A DNA stretch of 32,482 nucleotides, taken from positions 1 to 32,482 of the forward strand of contig JASJQH010000082.1 of the NCBI GenBank assembly GCA_040143965.1, in the 5' to 3' direction. The stretch is from Basidiobolus ranarum (lineage: Eukaryota; Basidiobolomycota; Basidiobolomycetes; Basidiobolales). Position numbers and translations under genes: made by a program. Position 1 is the first letter of the stretch, and every line of letters begins with the position of its first letter. Below, piece by piece: positions 1-10,535 of the stretch. The notes below the pieces were generated by a model. It saw nothing but the letters and a program-made list of their open reading frames with translations. It was not told the DNA's origin and searched no databases.

Positions 1-72
1 GCACTTGTTAACACTTACTGTTACTGGAACTTTGTTACCCAATAGTACTAGATCATCCAAAATACGACTCAA

Positions 73-126
73 TCTCAGGTGTACTTTATTAGTTATCATT
101 CTCAGGTGTACCTTATTAGTTATCTC
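73..126. repeat. 27-bp tandem duplication
   Basis: Two adjacent 27-bp units (73-99 and 100-126), both beginning tctcaggtgta, differ at only a few positions. It is non-coding, and one of several short tandem duplications in the intergenic DNA of this window. Confidence 0.85.
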
Positions 127-189
127 AAGAATGCCAATAGTCTGAGAAGTATATTTATTAGGTGGCATTTCTACCTTTCTTCTCTGCGT

Positions 190-620
190 CGGACATCTCA
201 AATATAAAAAGGGAGATCACTTTAAATTTGCATATAGAATTTGAACTGTATTTGGCTAGGATGTAGTCTCAATCTGTTCGGATGTATTGGATAATATATT
301 TATTTTGGAAACTCCACTTCAGATTCTAACAATATAGAAACATAAACTGGGAGAGTGGAATCTAATTCAGCCAGTCATTGAGAACTATGAACGGGTACAT
401 TCTATGGGATTATTTAAAATTCCATTTCTGTCGCAAATACTGACCTAATACGTATATAGATCACATCAACTCTGTTTTATCTACACGACAGGATATCTTC
501 GTGGCTGCCTCTCTTATTTGTCCTTCAGTCTTTATCACAGAGTGTACCCAGGATGAGCCGAATTGTAAGAAGTCATCTATTCCTCTATATCTACACCAAA
601 CAGTGATATTCCCCTCTATT
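190..620 (+). pseudogene. decayed duplicate of the neighbouring dienelactone hydrolase gene
   Basis: This stretch resembles parts of the intact hydrolase gene downstream. Positions 434-475 match the end of that gene's third intron and the start of exon 4 (1637-1680), including a shared actgac..ta.acgt.tatagat string. Positions 490-590 match 1770-1905 (the codons around AAASLIHPS and the TKDEPDF segment, then the start of intron 4). Further upstream, 340-375 resembles 1036-1070 and 205-225 resembles 850-870, so promoter DNA was apparently duplicated too. The copy lacks most of exons 1-3 and the DNA matching about 1680-1755, which in the intact gene encodes the GFCWGA nucleophile elbow. What remains open is only a 67-codon frame (501-704) without catalytic residues. 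It cannot encode an active hydrolase. The limits are approximate. Confidence 0.75.
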
Positions 621-1146
621 TACACTAAAAAGTGTATGTCACACCGTCTCTCAAGATATTTTTATTGTGTTACATGCACATGGCAAATATTCCAAAAATA
701 CTAAATATATCAATCACTCTTTACTTGCTGTTTTGGATGGAACTACTCATCCACCAATGGAAATTACAAAATCTAAGATTCGTATAGAGACCTCGTTCTA
801 GATGGGACAAAGAAAATTTATGTCAGATATCCTTTCTTTAATCGCGTGTGAAGAGAGATTGCTTTAAATTTGGTTCACTTACAACCAATCAGTCTATTGG
901 GTTTTGGCAGAATAAGCAAAACTATCGCAAGTCAGTAATGCAAGCTAGTAATTGGCTAGGTGATGTTTTGGATACTGAATTTGTGCTTACTTATTAGGTG
1001 ATCGAAAGGCTTACATAGAAAGAGATCGAAAGATTTAGGAACTGGGAGAATGGAAAGTAATTTAGCCAGTGATGTTACCATCAGAAGATAGAGCAACTTA
1101 TAAAGCTGAGTGAAGACGTATGAACCGCCACCATATTTCGATCATC
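621..1146. other. intergenic region upstream of the dienelactone hydrolase
   Basis: No reading frame with coding character was found. The right half is the presumed promoter of the hydrolase, and parts of it (about 845-1070) are related to the DNA in front of the decayed copy. No clear TATA box could be assigned. Confidence 0.5.
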
Positions 1147-2137
1147 ATGTATGTCAACAAAGCCTGTTGCTCTCTTCCTCCAGTTGTCTCCAACTACACT
1201 CCAAAGGGAACTTTCGAGCAAATTGATGACTTATCCGTCTACTTTGTCGGACCTAAAGTATGGTTGTGTTGAAGTTTATTGCATCGTTTGATGGGTTATC
1301 TAACGGATTTATCATACAATCGCAGGATGCCAAGGAATCGGTTGTTGTGATTTATGACATCTTCGGTCTCCAGTAAGTTTGTCATTGAATAATACACTGG
1401 AGTGATATGGTAGCTAACTTTGAACTTCATTAGTCCCAATACCCATCAATTTTGTGACATTCTTGGAGAGATGTTCAACTTCCGTGTTGCCATGCCTGAT
1501 TTCTTCCGTGGTAAACCATGGGATCACAACAAAATGAAACCAGAAGATAGACCTGCTTTGATGGAATGGGTAGGCTCTGTCGGTAACTGGGATAATGTAA
1601 GATCAAATTTTGCCACATTTGCTTGACATACCAAACAAACACTGACTTGATACGTGTATAGATTAAAGTTGATCTGGAGAAAGTTAAAGAACGCCTTATT
1701 TCAGATGGCTCCGTCAACTTTGGTATTGTTGGTTTCTGTTGGGGTGCTAAGATGGCGGTTCTAGCTACCCGTGACGGAAGTTTCGCTGCCGCATCCCTTA
1801 TCCATCCTTCAGCACTTGTTACAGAAGACGCAGAATTCGCCGAAGCTCCTATCCTGCTCATCCCTACTAAAGATGAGCCAGATTTTGTAAGAAATCATCT
1901 ATTCAGCTGTAGCTTCTGATATATACACTAACACTTGATCATTATTAGACTGAGTTCATGAATATCCTTAGAAAGAAGCCGTTTGGTGACAAGTGCCAAC
2001 ATCACCGGTTCGAAGATATGTTCCACGGATTTGCTGGAGCACGAGGTGATTACACCAATGCTCAAAATGTCAAGCGTGCCACTGAAGCAATTCAATTGAC
2101 TGGTGACTTCTTCAACTCGCATGTCCACTCAAACTAA
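1147..2137 (+). CDS. dienelactone hydrolase family protein (alpha/beta hydrolase)
   Basis: A five-exon gene, join(1147..1257,1326..1372,1434..1596,1662..1886,1949..2137), gives a 244-residue protein, the usual length for this family. The N-terminus MYVNKACCSLPPVVSNYTPKG is typical of fungal members. The nucleophile elbow GFCWGAK places Cys133, with Asp178 in PTKDEPDF and His208 in MFHGF, so the Cys-Asp-His triad is complete. Classical members open dienelactone rings in aromatic breakdown; the substrates of fungal paralogues are mostly unknown, so a specific substrate should not be assumed. A second ATG at 1151 is in a frame that does not give the family sequence, so 1147 is chosen. All introns are GT-AG, 61-68 bp. 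A likely polyadenylation signal aataaa lies at 2185-2190. The protein is probably cytosolic, as no signal peptide is visible. Confidence 0.92.
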
Positions 2138-2406
2138 TCAATGTGTGGATTTTATTCCAATTTAGTTAGAATGTAAAGTATCTTAATAAAAAGCTCCGTA
2201 CTTTTTAAATTGTATTGATGCTATATATAATACATGATCAATTTCGAGGATGAACTTCAACAAATAGAGGAAGTACAACTTTAGTTATATTACATGCAAT
2301 AACTTAGTGTAAACAGATGGTAAACGAATGGTATCTTCAGGGTTATCATTAAAGAAGTACTGGATATAATAGAAATAAGTGCTTACAGATGATACATTAG
2401 TAGTGT

Positions 2407-3560
2407 TCAGGGGATTATAAGTGGAGTTCTTTCCGTAGAAGGAGAGGGCCTGCTTGTGTTTTTTCCCTTGTTAATATCAGACCTTGAACGCGTACGTTGA
2501 GGTGTTGTTGGGTTATTTGTTTGTGACAAGGCAAATACTCCAAATGAAAGGATTATTACACCGATAACTACCAAAACAAGTTGCCACCATTCAAGTCGAC
2601 TCCATTGGTTGTAATAAACTAATCCGTTACACAGGGACGAGACATTATAAGCACAGAACGAGATGGGAACAAGGAGAAGGGTATCACACAGCTGAAGACT
2701 TTTGTTCAAATAATAAAGCTATAATTTGACAGGTTAATATACTGAATATTGAAGTAGATTTGCTTAGAAAATACCTGAAGTAGAGCGCTGCAAAGAATAG
2801 CAAAGGTAATGACCCATGATAAAGCCCTGTCAAATTGATTTCTACCTTCCAATATGGTGATGAGAAGGAGCTCAACACCACTTTTGGCAAACAGAAGAGT
2901 ATGGCTCGATAAGATCCCAGATATGATAGCATACATTGATCCAAGGAGTAGCTTCATTTTAATAAGTGCAATGGCAGATACTGCAGAGCAAGTGGATTCA
3001 TGGTCAGTCTGTATTCTAGTAAGAACTGCTTCCAAAAACCTTGTAGCACCAATGACTAAGCCTAAGAGTATTATAACTATGATTATGTAAATAATAAAAG
3101 GTTGTCGCTGATATAACAGTATCAAGTCATCTAGAGTATGACTTGGCTCTAAAACAGTTCCAAAAAGGGCAATGGCGACAGCACCGACAACTATCAAGCC
3201 AGTAGCCAAGATACTTTGGAAGGGAAAAGAATCACCCAAAATTAACTTGGCACAGATGGCATTGGTTATCAAAGTGATTGCACCCAGAGGCGCCAAGATG
3301 ATGATAGGAAGGAAACCTATGGAAAATAACGACCCGAAGATGTTGCTAGCCAAAAAAATGGCAAAACCAGTCAACCACATAGGACGACTCCATTCAGTCT
3401 GTCTACTCTCTTTTGGATAGCTCTCGTTGATTATGTGACTTTTCTTCTGTAGGTTCAGCCCAATGGATTGAGTAAAGCAAGTAACCACAGTCACAATGAG
3501 ACCGATTGCTACTTTAATGTGAAGAGCTTTATCCTCATTGGAATCCATATTAGAGAACAT
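2407..3560 (-). CDS. NIPA-like magnesium transporter
   Basis: A two-exon gene, complement(join(2407..2718,2775..3560)), encodes 365 residues. The protein is strongly hydrophobic with about eight or nine membrane segments, starting at LIVTVVTCFTQSIGLNLQKK and ending with LVLVVIGVIILSFGVFAL. The region GFAIFLASNIFGSLFSIGFL followed by APLGAITLITNAICAKLILG is characteristic of the NIPA family (DUF803, drug/metabolite transporter superfamily), whose animal members move Mg2+ across plasma or endosomal membranes. The short tail is hydrophilic, rich in Ser, Thr, Pro and Arg, and presumably cytosolic. The start could be 3560 or the in-frame Met at 3548 (MDSNED). The intron is 56 bp, GT-AG, phase 0. 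Transport of Mg2+ is inferred from family; other divalent cations are possible. Confidence 0.85.
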
Positions 3561-3679
3561 GGCTAAGCCGGTGCGTGGAATAAGCTAGTCAAGTAGTAGT
3601 TCACAAGTTAAGCCTAAATTACAATAACAAATACTTCGGTCAACCACTAAACGAAGAAAGGGTAGCACAAATAATCAAA

Positions 3680-3925
3680 TTCCATTAGAACCCAGATGTA
3701 GGAAAAGCAATTGAGAAGCAATGGAAAACCAATGATCTGTTAGGATAGCCATAAACGGGGATCAATAGTAGAAAGGAACCACAGGGTCAGGTGCTCATCC
3801 TATTAAGTCTGCACAGGAGCTAGAATATGCAATCCTCAAAGCATGGATCAGATGATCAGCTGATCCAATTCAATAGGATTTAGCTGTATCTCTAAGCAAT
3901 AAACGAGCTACCAAGCACAGGTTAG
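3680..3925 (+). pseudogene. possible relic of a Tc1/mariner transposase C-terminus
   Basis: Translation near 3684-3720 reads PDVGKAIEKQW, which resembles the PDLNPIENLW block at the third acidic residue of Tc1-like DDE transposases. About 75 bp later, in another frame, the DNA reads GAHPIKSAQELEYAILKAW, then an in-frame stop, then SADPIQ, another stop and DLAVSL. This is like the C-terminal ELWEAL..AW......I..L..SM motif of the same family. Stops and frame changes break it, the catalytic upstream half is missing, and no inverted terminal repeats were seen. If correct, it is an old truncated DNA transposon. The similarity is by eye only. Confidence 0.35.
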
Positions 3926-4342
3926 TCATTGTATGCCTATATTTTTGGAAGCTTTATTAGACAAAATCGAGATAGAGTAGTAGAGATGAATTACTGGGCT
4001 TCAAGTCAATGTGTTCGCCCAATACTATGCAGCTTTTGTCTACTTTGCGTAGGCGAAGCTTATCCAGTTACGACCCTAAAATAACGACATGGGGTTGTCA
4101 AATATAGAAAGAGAAATTAGAAAGGTGTTACTATTGCTTGAGGCAATCGTTCTTCTCATCCAGCTTTCCACGACAAAAGGACACAACAGTAAGACCATTA
4201 GCTGCAGTACAAACAGCAATCAAGTGTCATGACTATTAGTCGAATATTTTATTTCATTTTTATTACCTCGGAGAGAGTCGTTGAATTGTGAGCGAGCACT
4301 TATTTTAAGTTTGGTTAACGTAGCCTCCTCTTCATGTCTAGT

Positions 4343-4349
4343 TGAGTCA
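4343..4349. promoter_or_regulatory. AP-1-type site TGAGTCA upstream of a bZIP gene
   Basis: A perfect TGAGTCA heptamer lies 350 bp before the likely start codon of the adjacent AP-1-like bZIP gene. Such sites are bound by Gcn4/AP-1-type bZIP proteins, so self-regulation is possible. A 7-bp match can arise by chance. Confidence 0.25.
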
Positions 4350-4698
4350 ACGTAGTTTAATTGAATCTGAAATATTGGTGTAGTTATAAAATTTTCCTAA
4401 ACCGCTAATTATTCAAGTAGGGAAGAATTAGGATCAGGGTATTAGTTAGCCAATACTATGCATATGCAATTTAAGATACTGAAAGCAAGCATTAATTACC
4501 GTATATATATGTAACGTATACCAGAAGTTAGAAATACAGTCACTAATCGATCATAAATTCTTCATATTCTATACGCCTGTATATACATCAAAGTCAGAAG
4601 TATCGTTAATTCCAAATAAGAACCTATTGACATTGCATCATTCAAATTATAACAACTAATTGACACATTCAGAATCTTTACAAAGAATCAAACTCGCC

Positions 4699-5976
4699 AT
4701 GGATACCAAAGCAGGTACCTTTCTCTTATAAGGTTTATACATCCCAGCTTTAGAGTAACCTTTATGAATTAATTTATTGTGAAGGAAGTCATACTTCAAG
4801 CTTCCGAGTTGAGCTCTCACCAACCTCCCTTGATGGAACTCAGGAAGGAGAGCTATCTCAAAACTCCAAATCTTCTGCAAACGTTAGACGTGCCGCTCAG
4901 AATAGAGCAGCACAGCGTGCTTTTCGTCAGAGAAAAGAACAACACATAAAAGATTTGGAGAGTAAATCTAAGCAATATGATATATTGTTCGCAGATAATG
5001 AAACACTAAAGAGAGAGAATAACCAACTCTGGGGCATAGTCAGCGAACTCAAATCAGGAAAAGATATCCGCAACCTCATAATTCCAGAAAAGACTGCTGC
5101 TATATACGCTTACGGGAGCCAGAGTGAACCCCGAAATACTTCTTCTCTAGAGGATATTCCAAGTAAAGATGTAAGCAATTCTGAAATTGAAGCAAGACCA
5201 TCTTTAGATACCTACACCACGGATTCGTTAAAGAATTTTTCAAACTCACCAAACAACGATAGCTCTCAGAACGCAGATACCTTTCGACCACTCATTAATC
5301 CACACACTAATCGTCAAACCATTAGCCTGAATTCCATGCCTAATAGTATCAGTTCATTCTCTCCATCAAGTCCCAATGCTTTCTCATATAAATCAGACAA
5401 CCCCTCACTGGTGCCTAGCAATCCAAACTTCGTAACTCCATCCTGTGGAAATCAAAAATCAACAAACTCCCTAGTTCCGGTAGATTCACCTCCTGCCCAT
5501 ACTAAACAGTCGTATGAAGAGCTCAAACCCAATGCGTTGGACATAATTACCAAAAACAGAGAGTACATGCATACACAGTTTCCTCCCTCCGAGATTCTTA
5601 CTCTAGGATTAGGACAAACTACAGAACCACCCTATCTAAATGAAGCTAGTCTTGCATTTCTACAATATGGCTGGCAGTATGATCCATCCATTAGACAAGA
5701 GGACTATAGCAGCTCTTACTGTGAGATGATAGGAATGACACCTGCTGAAGCGTCTTTCAATGATCGAGTTATGGACGACTTATACTCGCTGCTTGAAATA
5801 TGCTCTACATACGACAATCGCTTAGTAAACGTGACATCTCAATGTACTCAAGTGGTGAGAAACTGTATTATTACACTTGCATCTTCAACCTTTATATAAC
5901 TCTTTATCGCCAATCTTCCAATATTGTCTATTTTACTGCTTAGAGTGATAGCTCTGATGAACGCAGAAATCAATAG
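4699..5976 (+). CDS. AP-1-like bZIP transcription factor (Yap1/Pap1-type basic region)
   Basis: The basic region NVRRAAQNRAAQRAFRQRKE (4871-4930) matches the Yap/Pap1 subclass, with the QNRAAQRAFRQRK signature. It is followed by leucine-zipper heptads around LESKSKQYDILFADNETLKRENNQL. The rest is Ser/Asn/Pro-rich and low in complexity. The best model is join(4699..4714,4785..5854,5944..5976), 372 residues. The first junction uses an AAG acceptor; a GC-AG alternative (4711-4753) also keeps the frame, so the N-terminus is uncertain. The last intron (5855-5943, ending ctgcttag) adds SDSSDERRNQ; without it the frame ends at 5899. Yap1/Pap1 act in the nucleus in oxidative and drug stress and sense peroxide through C-terminal Cys-rich motifs. 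Only scattered cysteines are seen here (SYCEM, EICSTY, SQCTQV), so redox control is not established. Confidence 0.78.
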
Positions 5977-6621
5977 TTAGCAAGGTAAGAATTAATGCGA
6001 AGAATATGCATACTTAATATTCTAACATTTTGTGCTGTCACTGATATTTAGGGTGATGCTTCTAATCTTTACAGTTACAAGCTAGTGATACATCCGTTAT
6101 TTACATCTCTTGGCGGTTTAATAATGACTTCCTGAATCTTCCGTTGGTTTTGAGGTAGTTGTGATGGCTATGGTTACTAAGCAACCATCTTTCCCAATTC
6201 CAATTTTGGTCCGTGATTAGAGATATGAGCATGTACAATTAAATGCTATGAGGCCAAGTATACTGATTGTGTATTTCTTAATCAAAGATACTCAAATTGT
6301 TGATATTGTAGTTGCATCCTTAAATGCTACCTTTAGCGAACAGAATATGTACAGAGATGCTTTTATAAAATCTGCTAATTCAGCAATCTGATTAATTTCC
6401 GTATAAAATCATGAACCCTGCATAAATAGTACGTCGATAATGATTATTAGTTTGATGTTTTTTTGCTTTGATCAAACATTGTTCAGTCAAGTTTAGGGTT
6501 AGGGCTAGAGCTAGGATTGCGGTGAAATTTTGGATAAAAATAAATCTAATTATTTTATTTGGATCTGCTTTTAGGCGCGGTCTTTAATTCTTGATATTTA
6601 CTCTACCACTTCTAAAATAGC
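5977..6621. other. intergenic region upstream of the ATRIP-like gene
   Basis: The 645-bp gap is AT-rich and has no coding potential. It contains the telobox-like motif at 6492-6510, listed separately. The DNA from about 6380 to 6621 is the likely promoter of the checkpoint gene. Confidence 0.6.
6492..6510 (+). promoter_or_regulatory. telobox-like motif upstream of the ATRIP-like gene
   Basis: The sequence tttagggttagggctagag holds two TTAGGG units and ends 111 bp before the ATG at 6622. The reverse complement shares the 18-bp string ctctagccctaaccctaa with the motif in front of the RFC3 gene at 26786-26803. In both promoters the TTAGGG strand is the sense strand of the gene. TTAGGG-binding Myb factors (Tbf1/Teb1 type) act on such sites in other fungi. 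Confidence 0.5.
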
Positions 6622-9513
6622 ATGGCGGCTATGCTCCCGACCAAGAATCCGCCTGCTTCTACCTACCATGCTTCTTCGGCAAGGGAATTCTTTAAACGTA
6701 ATAATACACAACCTCATAGAGGCACCACATTTAGACAGCAGGATAATACATACGGATCTGGTTGGATTGATTTTCCTTCAGGAAATACCGAACACATGTT
6801 AAGAATGGAGTCTCAAGTTGGCGTCAATGTGAAAAATAGAGGAGCCTTCACAAACAACAACGACTTATCACTGACAGGGGTTCCTCTATTTCATTCACGA
6901 AACAATGCTACAGACAACAAGCAATCTCAATTAAAAGAATCCAGAGATTGTCTCTCTAATGAAGGCTTTGAGGACGATGAATTTGATAACTATGATTTAG
7001 ATGACTCGGTAGTTCAAGAATTGGTAGAGAAGGAAACTGAGTATTTATCGCAACAGCCAAATTCACAATATCCTTTACCATCTGCAAGTAATATTCGCGT
7101 TGGATTAGACTCGCAACCATTCTTTTCTTTTTCACCCACCACTTCTCAGTTTGCTCCACCTTCAAAAAGAACTCATACAGATACGAAATACGCCAATTCT
7201 TTAGCATCTAGTAAACAAGCTTCTATAACAGCTCAACTAATGGCCCTACAACAAGAGATTGAAAGATTAAAAGATGAAAATAAGCGACGGAAGCTAGACA
7301 TGGATCGAATGATGATAGAGAAGGGAGAAATCACACACGTCCGTCAAAGACTCTCTAAAGTCGAGATTGAAAACCTGAAATTAAAGGAAAATCTAACAAA
7401 AGAGCAAATTTTAGCAAAAGAACAAGCCAAGGCACTTAGTCAGACATTCCAGAAAGAAATAGATCGACTGAACACTGTATTATTATTTAAGGAACAAGAA
7501 GTACAAGCTTCACAACTACAAAACCGAAAAAGAGCTACTGAACTTCAAACAATGGCTAGCTTTCAGGAAGGGTTGCACTCAAATTCAAGCAGTCCTCTGA
7601 ACCCAGGTGGCAATCCTTCATTTCCAACGATCTCAGGGTTTAGAGAAGCGCCCGACTTGGCGGCCAATCTAAATCGACCAGTTGAGAATATTGACTATGA
7701 GCCAAAAGAGATTATAGAAGAGCCTTCATTAAAATGCTCCATTGGTGAAATGGACCTGATGTTTGAAAGAAAGGAGCCAGGATTGAAAAGACTATTACAC
7801 GATCCTGACAACGGTGTAGAGGTCAATGAGGGTTCGTATCCTCGCTCTGCATTGTATAAGCTCATCAGTCAGTGCCCTTCAAACACCAATGAAGGTAAAT
7901 GTTATGTTAGCCTATATATGTCGTCATGTACTTATCAAATGTTCCAGATCGATCAGAATTCAGGCATATTCTGTCACAACTATCGCAAGAGCTTCTTCAG
8001 ATATTGACAACAAATGAAAAATCCAACTTCTCGAGATACCCACAGAAGTTGCTCACTATCCTTGAACGATACCTCCACCTGGTATTAAATTCTGGAGATG
8101 TATGTCTACTACCGGGAGTTGAATATTAATTGACACCTTAGCTAATCACTTTTTGCTACAGAAACAAATCCTCAAGCACTTGCTTCAAGTCATTGAAACC
8201 CTTCTTATATCGTACCCTTCATGTCGCCAACACGTTTTAGGTATATTTCCATCATTAGATGAGGATTTCCTCAACCTTATTGACGTGTAATTTGTTAGGC
8301 TCTCACGATGAAGATGGCCCCGATTTGGAGCTGTCGAATTCACCAACCATCTTAATGAGTGTATTCATGGTGTTGAAAAAAGCAATATCTGAGAAGCGAA
8401 TAATGCGTAATGAATCTGAAAACGAATCACTCCTGCAGCATGCCTTCGTTATTCTATACTCACTACTTGAAGACTGTAGCCTCGAGTGTATCTCCCGGTA
8501 CGCGTATTTCTAATACTAGCTTTCCATAGAATATATCATATCTGACCCGTGTCATAACTCTAGATTTCGACCTTTGTTTACCGAAGGGATTCTGGTTGAT
8601 TTTTTTGACATCGAAATCCCGCAAAAGACTTTTATTTCTTTGCTAGAATTAATCTCACAGCTTCTCTCTGGTAAGATACCCCATCAATATATCTCCCGGT
8701 ACCTCACTTAACCCAAATCTACCATACAGTTCCCGACTTCTGGAGTGTATTCGAAATGGAAGCGTCTCAAGAAACTTCACATGGTCAGCCTAGACTCTCT
8801 ATTCTCGACAGGCTAAGCGAATACCTGACCAAACTTTCAAGTAACATACTTGTAAGTGATCAGCAGGGCATCCACATCTTCAACTGTATTAACATAAGAT
8901 CTTACTTTAGGGATATACCATCAAGTACTCCATTGTACAGTTATATTCATTGATTGTTGCGCAGTATCATAGCGGGACTAGAATCATTGCTGACTCACCT
9001 AAGGTTCATCATTTTCTATCTATTCTCTAAATTCTCAACAGAGTCTAAATGTTCTTCAGATTTTATCACATCTAATTAAAGGCCTTGGGATTGAGCTCGA
9101 TCAATATATAGAAGCCCCGAAGCTAGAGATCGAACAGTACTGTATTCCATTATTGCGCTATCGAGATGCAAACATCTAACCATCGTGTGAATGACTTTGT
9201 AGGCACAAATTAATAGAATCCTGTGTCAAATTGATCCATTTAGTGTGTCTTCGCGGCAACTGTTTGCAGAAGCTTTTGAGATCTCATGAGTTATATCATG
9301 AATATATCTCAGTTATGACCCGTCTTTCTCTCCACAATGACGAAATGGATGAGAACGAACTTGTATCTGGTTTGTCTTTATACTTTTACTGCTGTTCCAG
9401 CCCATTTGATAATAACCATTCCATTGAACCATGTAGACATGGCACGCGATTTACTTACTGCAGTAATATCACCAGAGGATGAAGAAATCATCCTTGAAAC
9501 AGGTAGATCATAG
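6622..9513 (+). CDS. ATRIP/Rad26-like DNA damage checkpoint protein
   Basis: The ten-exon model is join(6622..7894,7948..8099,8162..8240,8299..8497,8564..8670,8730..8851,8911..9003,9042..9136,9203..9369,9437..9513), 787 residues; human ATRIP has 791. The family recruits the ATR/Rad3 kinase to RPA-coated single-stranded DNA. An acidic segment EGFEDDEFDNYDLDDSVVQEL (residues about 113-133) resembles the RPA-binding motif. A coiled coil from about residue 205 to 300 contains MIEKGEITHVRQRL, similar to the GEI..LR block that ATRIP and Rad26 share. The C-terminal part is helical, as expected of HEAT-like repeats, and ends in MARDLLTAVISPEDEEIILETGRS. The last introns are the least certain: 9370-9436 was chosen because it keeps the frame, and a further exon near 9786 cannot be excluded. 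The low sequence conservation of this family keeps confidence moderate. Confidence 0.75.
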
Positions 9514-10535
9514 GGTGTTTTTACATAAGTTATTTCCTTCGCATGTTGAGCACTACAGTAGTTCCTGTTCACCAGTTTACCATATATTGGTGAGCATTAC
9601 ACATGGTTTAACTCGCCCTCTCTTTCGATACATCGTTGAAGCAACATCATCCTCTGTTCCACTAGCCTTCTTGGTCTACAAAAATATGTACCATATGTAT
9701 AACTTAATGCCAAATCATCCTTTCCCAATCATCCTTTGAATTTCTTTTTTATCCGCGCTGTATAATAAAATGAACCTGTGTCAGATGCCAAATTCGTTGC
9801 GCTGTATTTTGATAAAGAAATTCTAAGCGATTTCTCATTACTGAAGATCTCTCAAAGTAAATTGGGTGCTTCATTCAGGAAGTTCGTCTCTTTGAGCATA
9901 AGTATAAGACACTCTTTTTAGTTTGAAACGTATGGTGAAACGTTAACGGGACAATCCTCGTTTCAGTACACCTCTCTAGAACAGTGTAAATCCAGAGTTT
10001 TTCAATGTCAAGAATCCCGGTTGAAATTATATGCCTCTTAAAGCACAGTATATGTTTATATTCATAGTTTTAATATGGCCAGCTATTTCTACTCTACAGG
10101 TGAGTTCGACAGTTCCTTAGAACCATAGGCTGAAAACGCCGTTGATTTAGTACATCTATTAATAGATTAAATATGACAACCTCTACTGTGGTTCGAGTGG
10201 GTGCATTAGCCCTGTATTGAATGGTTGTCAGATAATGGATTTTCTTGGTCTTGCATGAGAAATTCCCCATCAAATAGTAAGATATACGACTGCTTAAAGA
10301 TTCATACCCGAGGTTGTAAATTCTATAATTTTAGCAAACCCATAACAAATTGGAGATCGAATGTAATCCAATGAATAAAGAAAAACTGATAATTTTTGTT
10401 GAATGAACACGGCTTAACTCTGAACCAACCAAGTGATACAGATATCTTTACCGCTCTCCATTATTCAGAGACAAGTTGAATTTTCAAGCTAACGTGTGAA
10501 AAGAATATTCAATCGTAGTGGAACTGAAGAGGGAT
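9514..10535. other. intergenic region between ATRIP-like and RPD3 genes
   Basis: About 1 kb, AT-rich. A 44-codon open stretch at 9774-9914 (containing DAKFVALYFDKEILSDF) could be a terminal exon of the upstream gene, or chance. The remainder shows no gene. The last few hundred bases are the presumed histone deacetylase promoter. Confidence 0.5.

Larger units (their letters stand above)
3561..4698. other. intergenic region between NIPA and bZIP genes
   Basis: This 1.1-kb gap holds the shared upstream regions of two divergent genes. A transposase-like relic is listed separately within it, as is an AP-1-type site. Otherwise the DNA is AT-rich with no gene that I can support. Confidence 0.6.

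Noticed and set aside
720-800. Possible second copia Gag start (tggatggaact)
   Set aside because: The LDGT string is present, but the following residues do not fit the LDGTNY motif and no LTR or primer site precedes it.
4833-4955. ATG at 4833 as start of the bZIP protein
   Set aside because: It is in a different frame from the basic region, so it cannot give the bZIP domain without an unseen splice.
9363-9400. 38-bp intron in the ATRIP-like gene ending gctgttccag
   Set aside because: It is shorter than the other introns here and leads at once to a stop; the 67-bp intron 9370-9436 restores the MARDLLTAVISPED frame.
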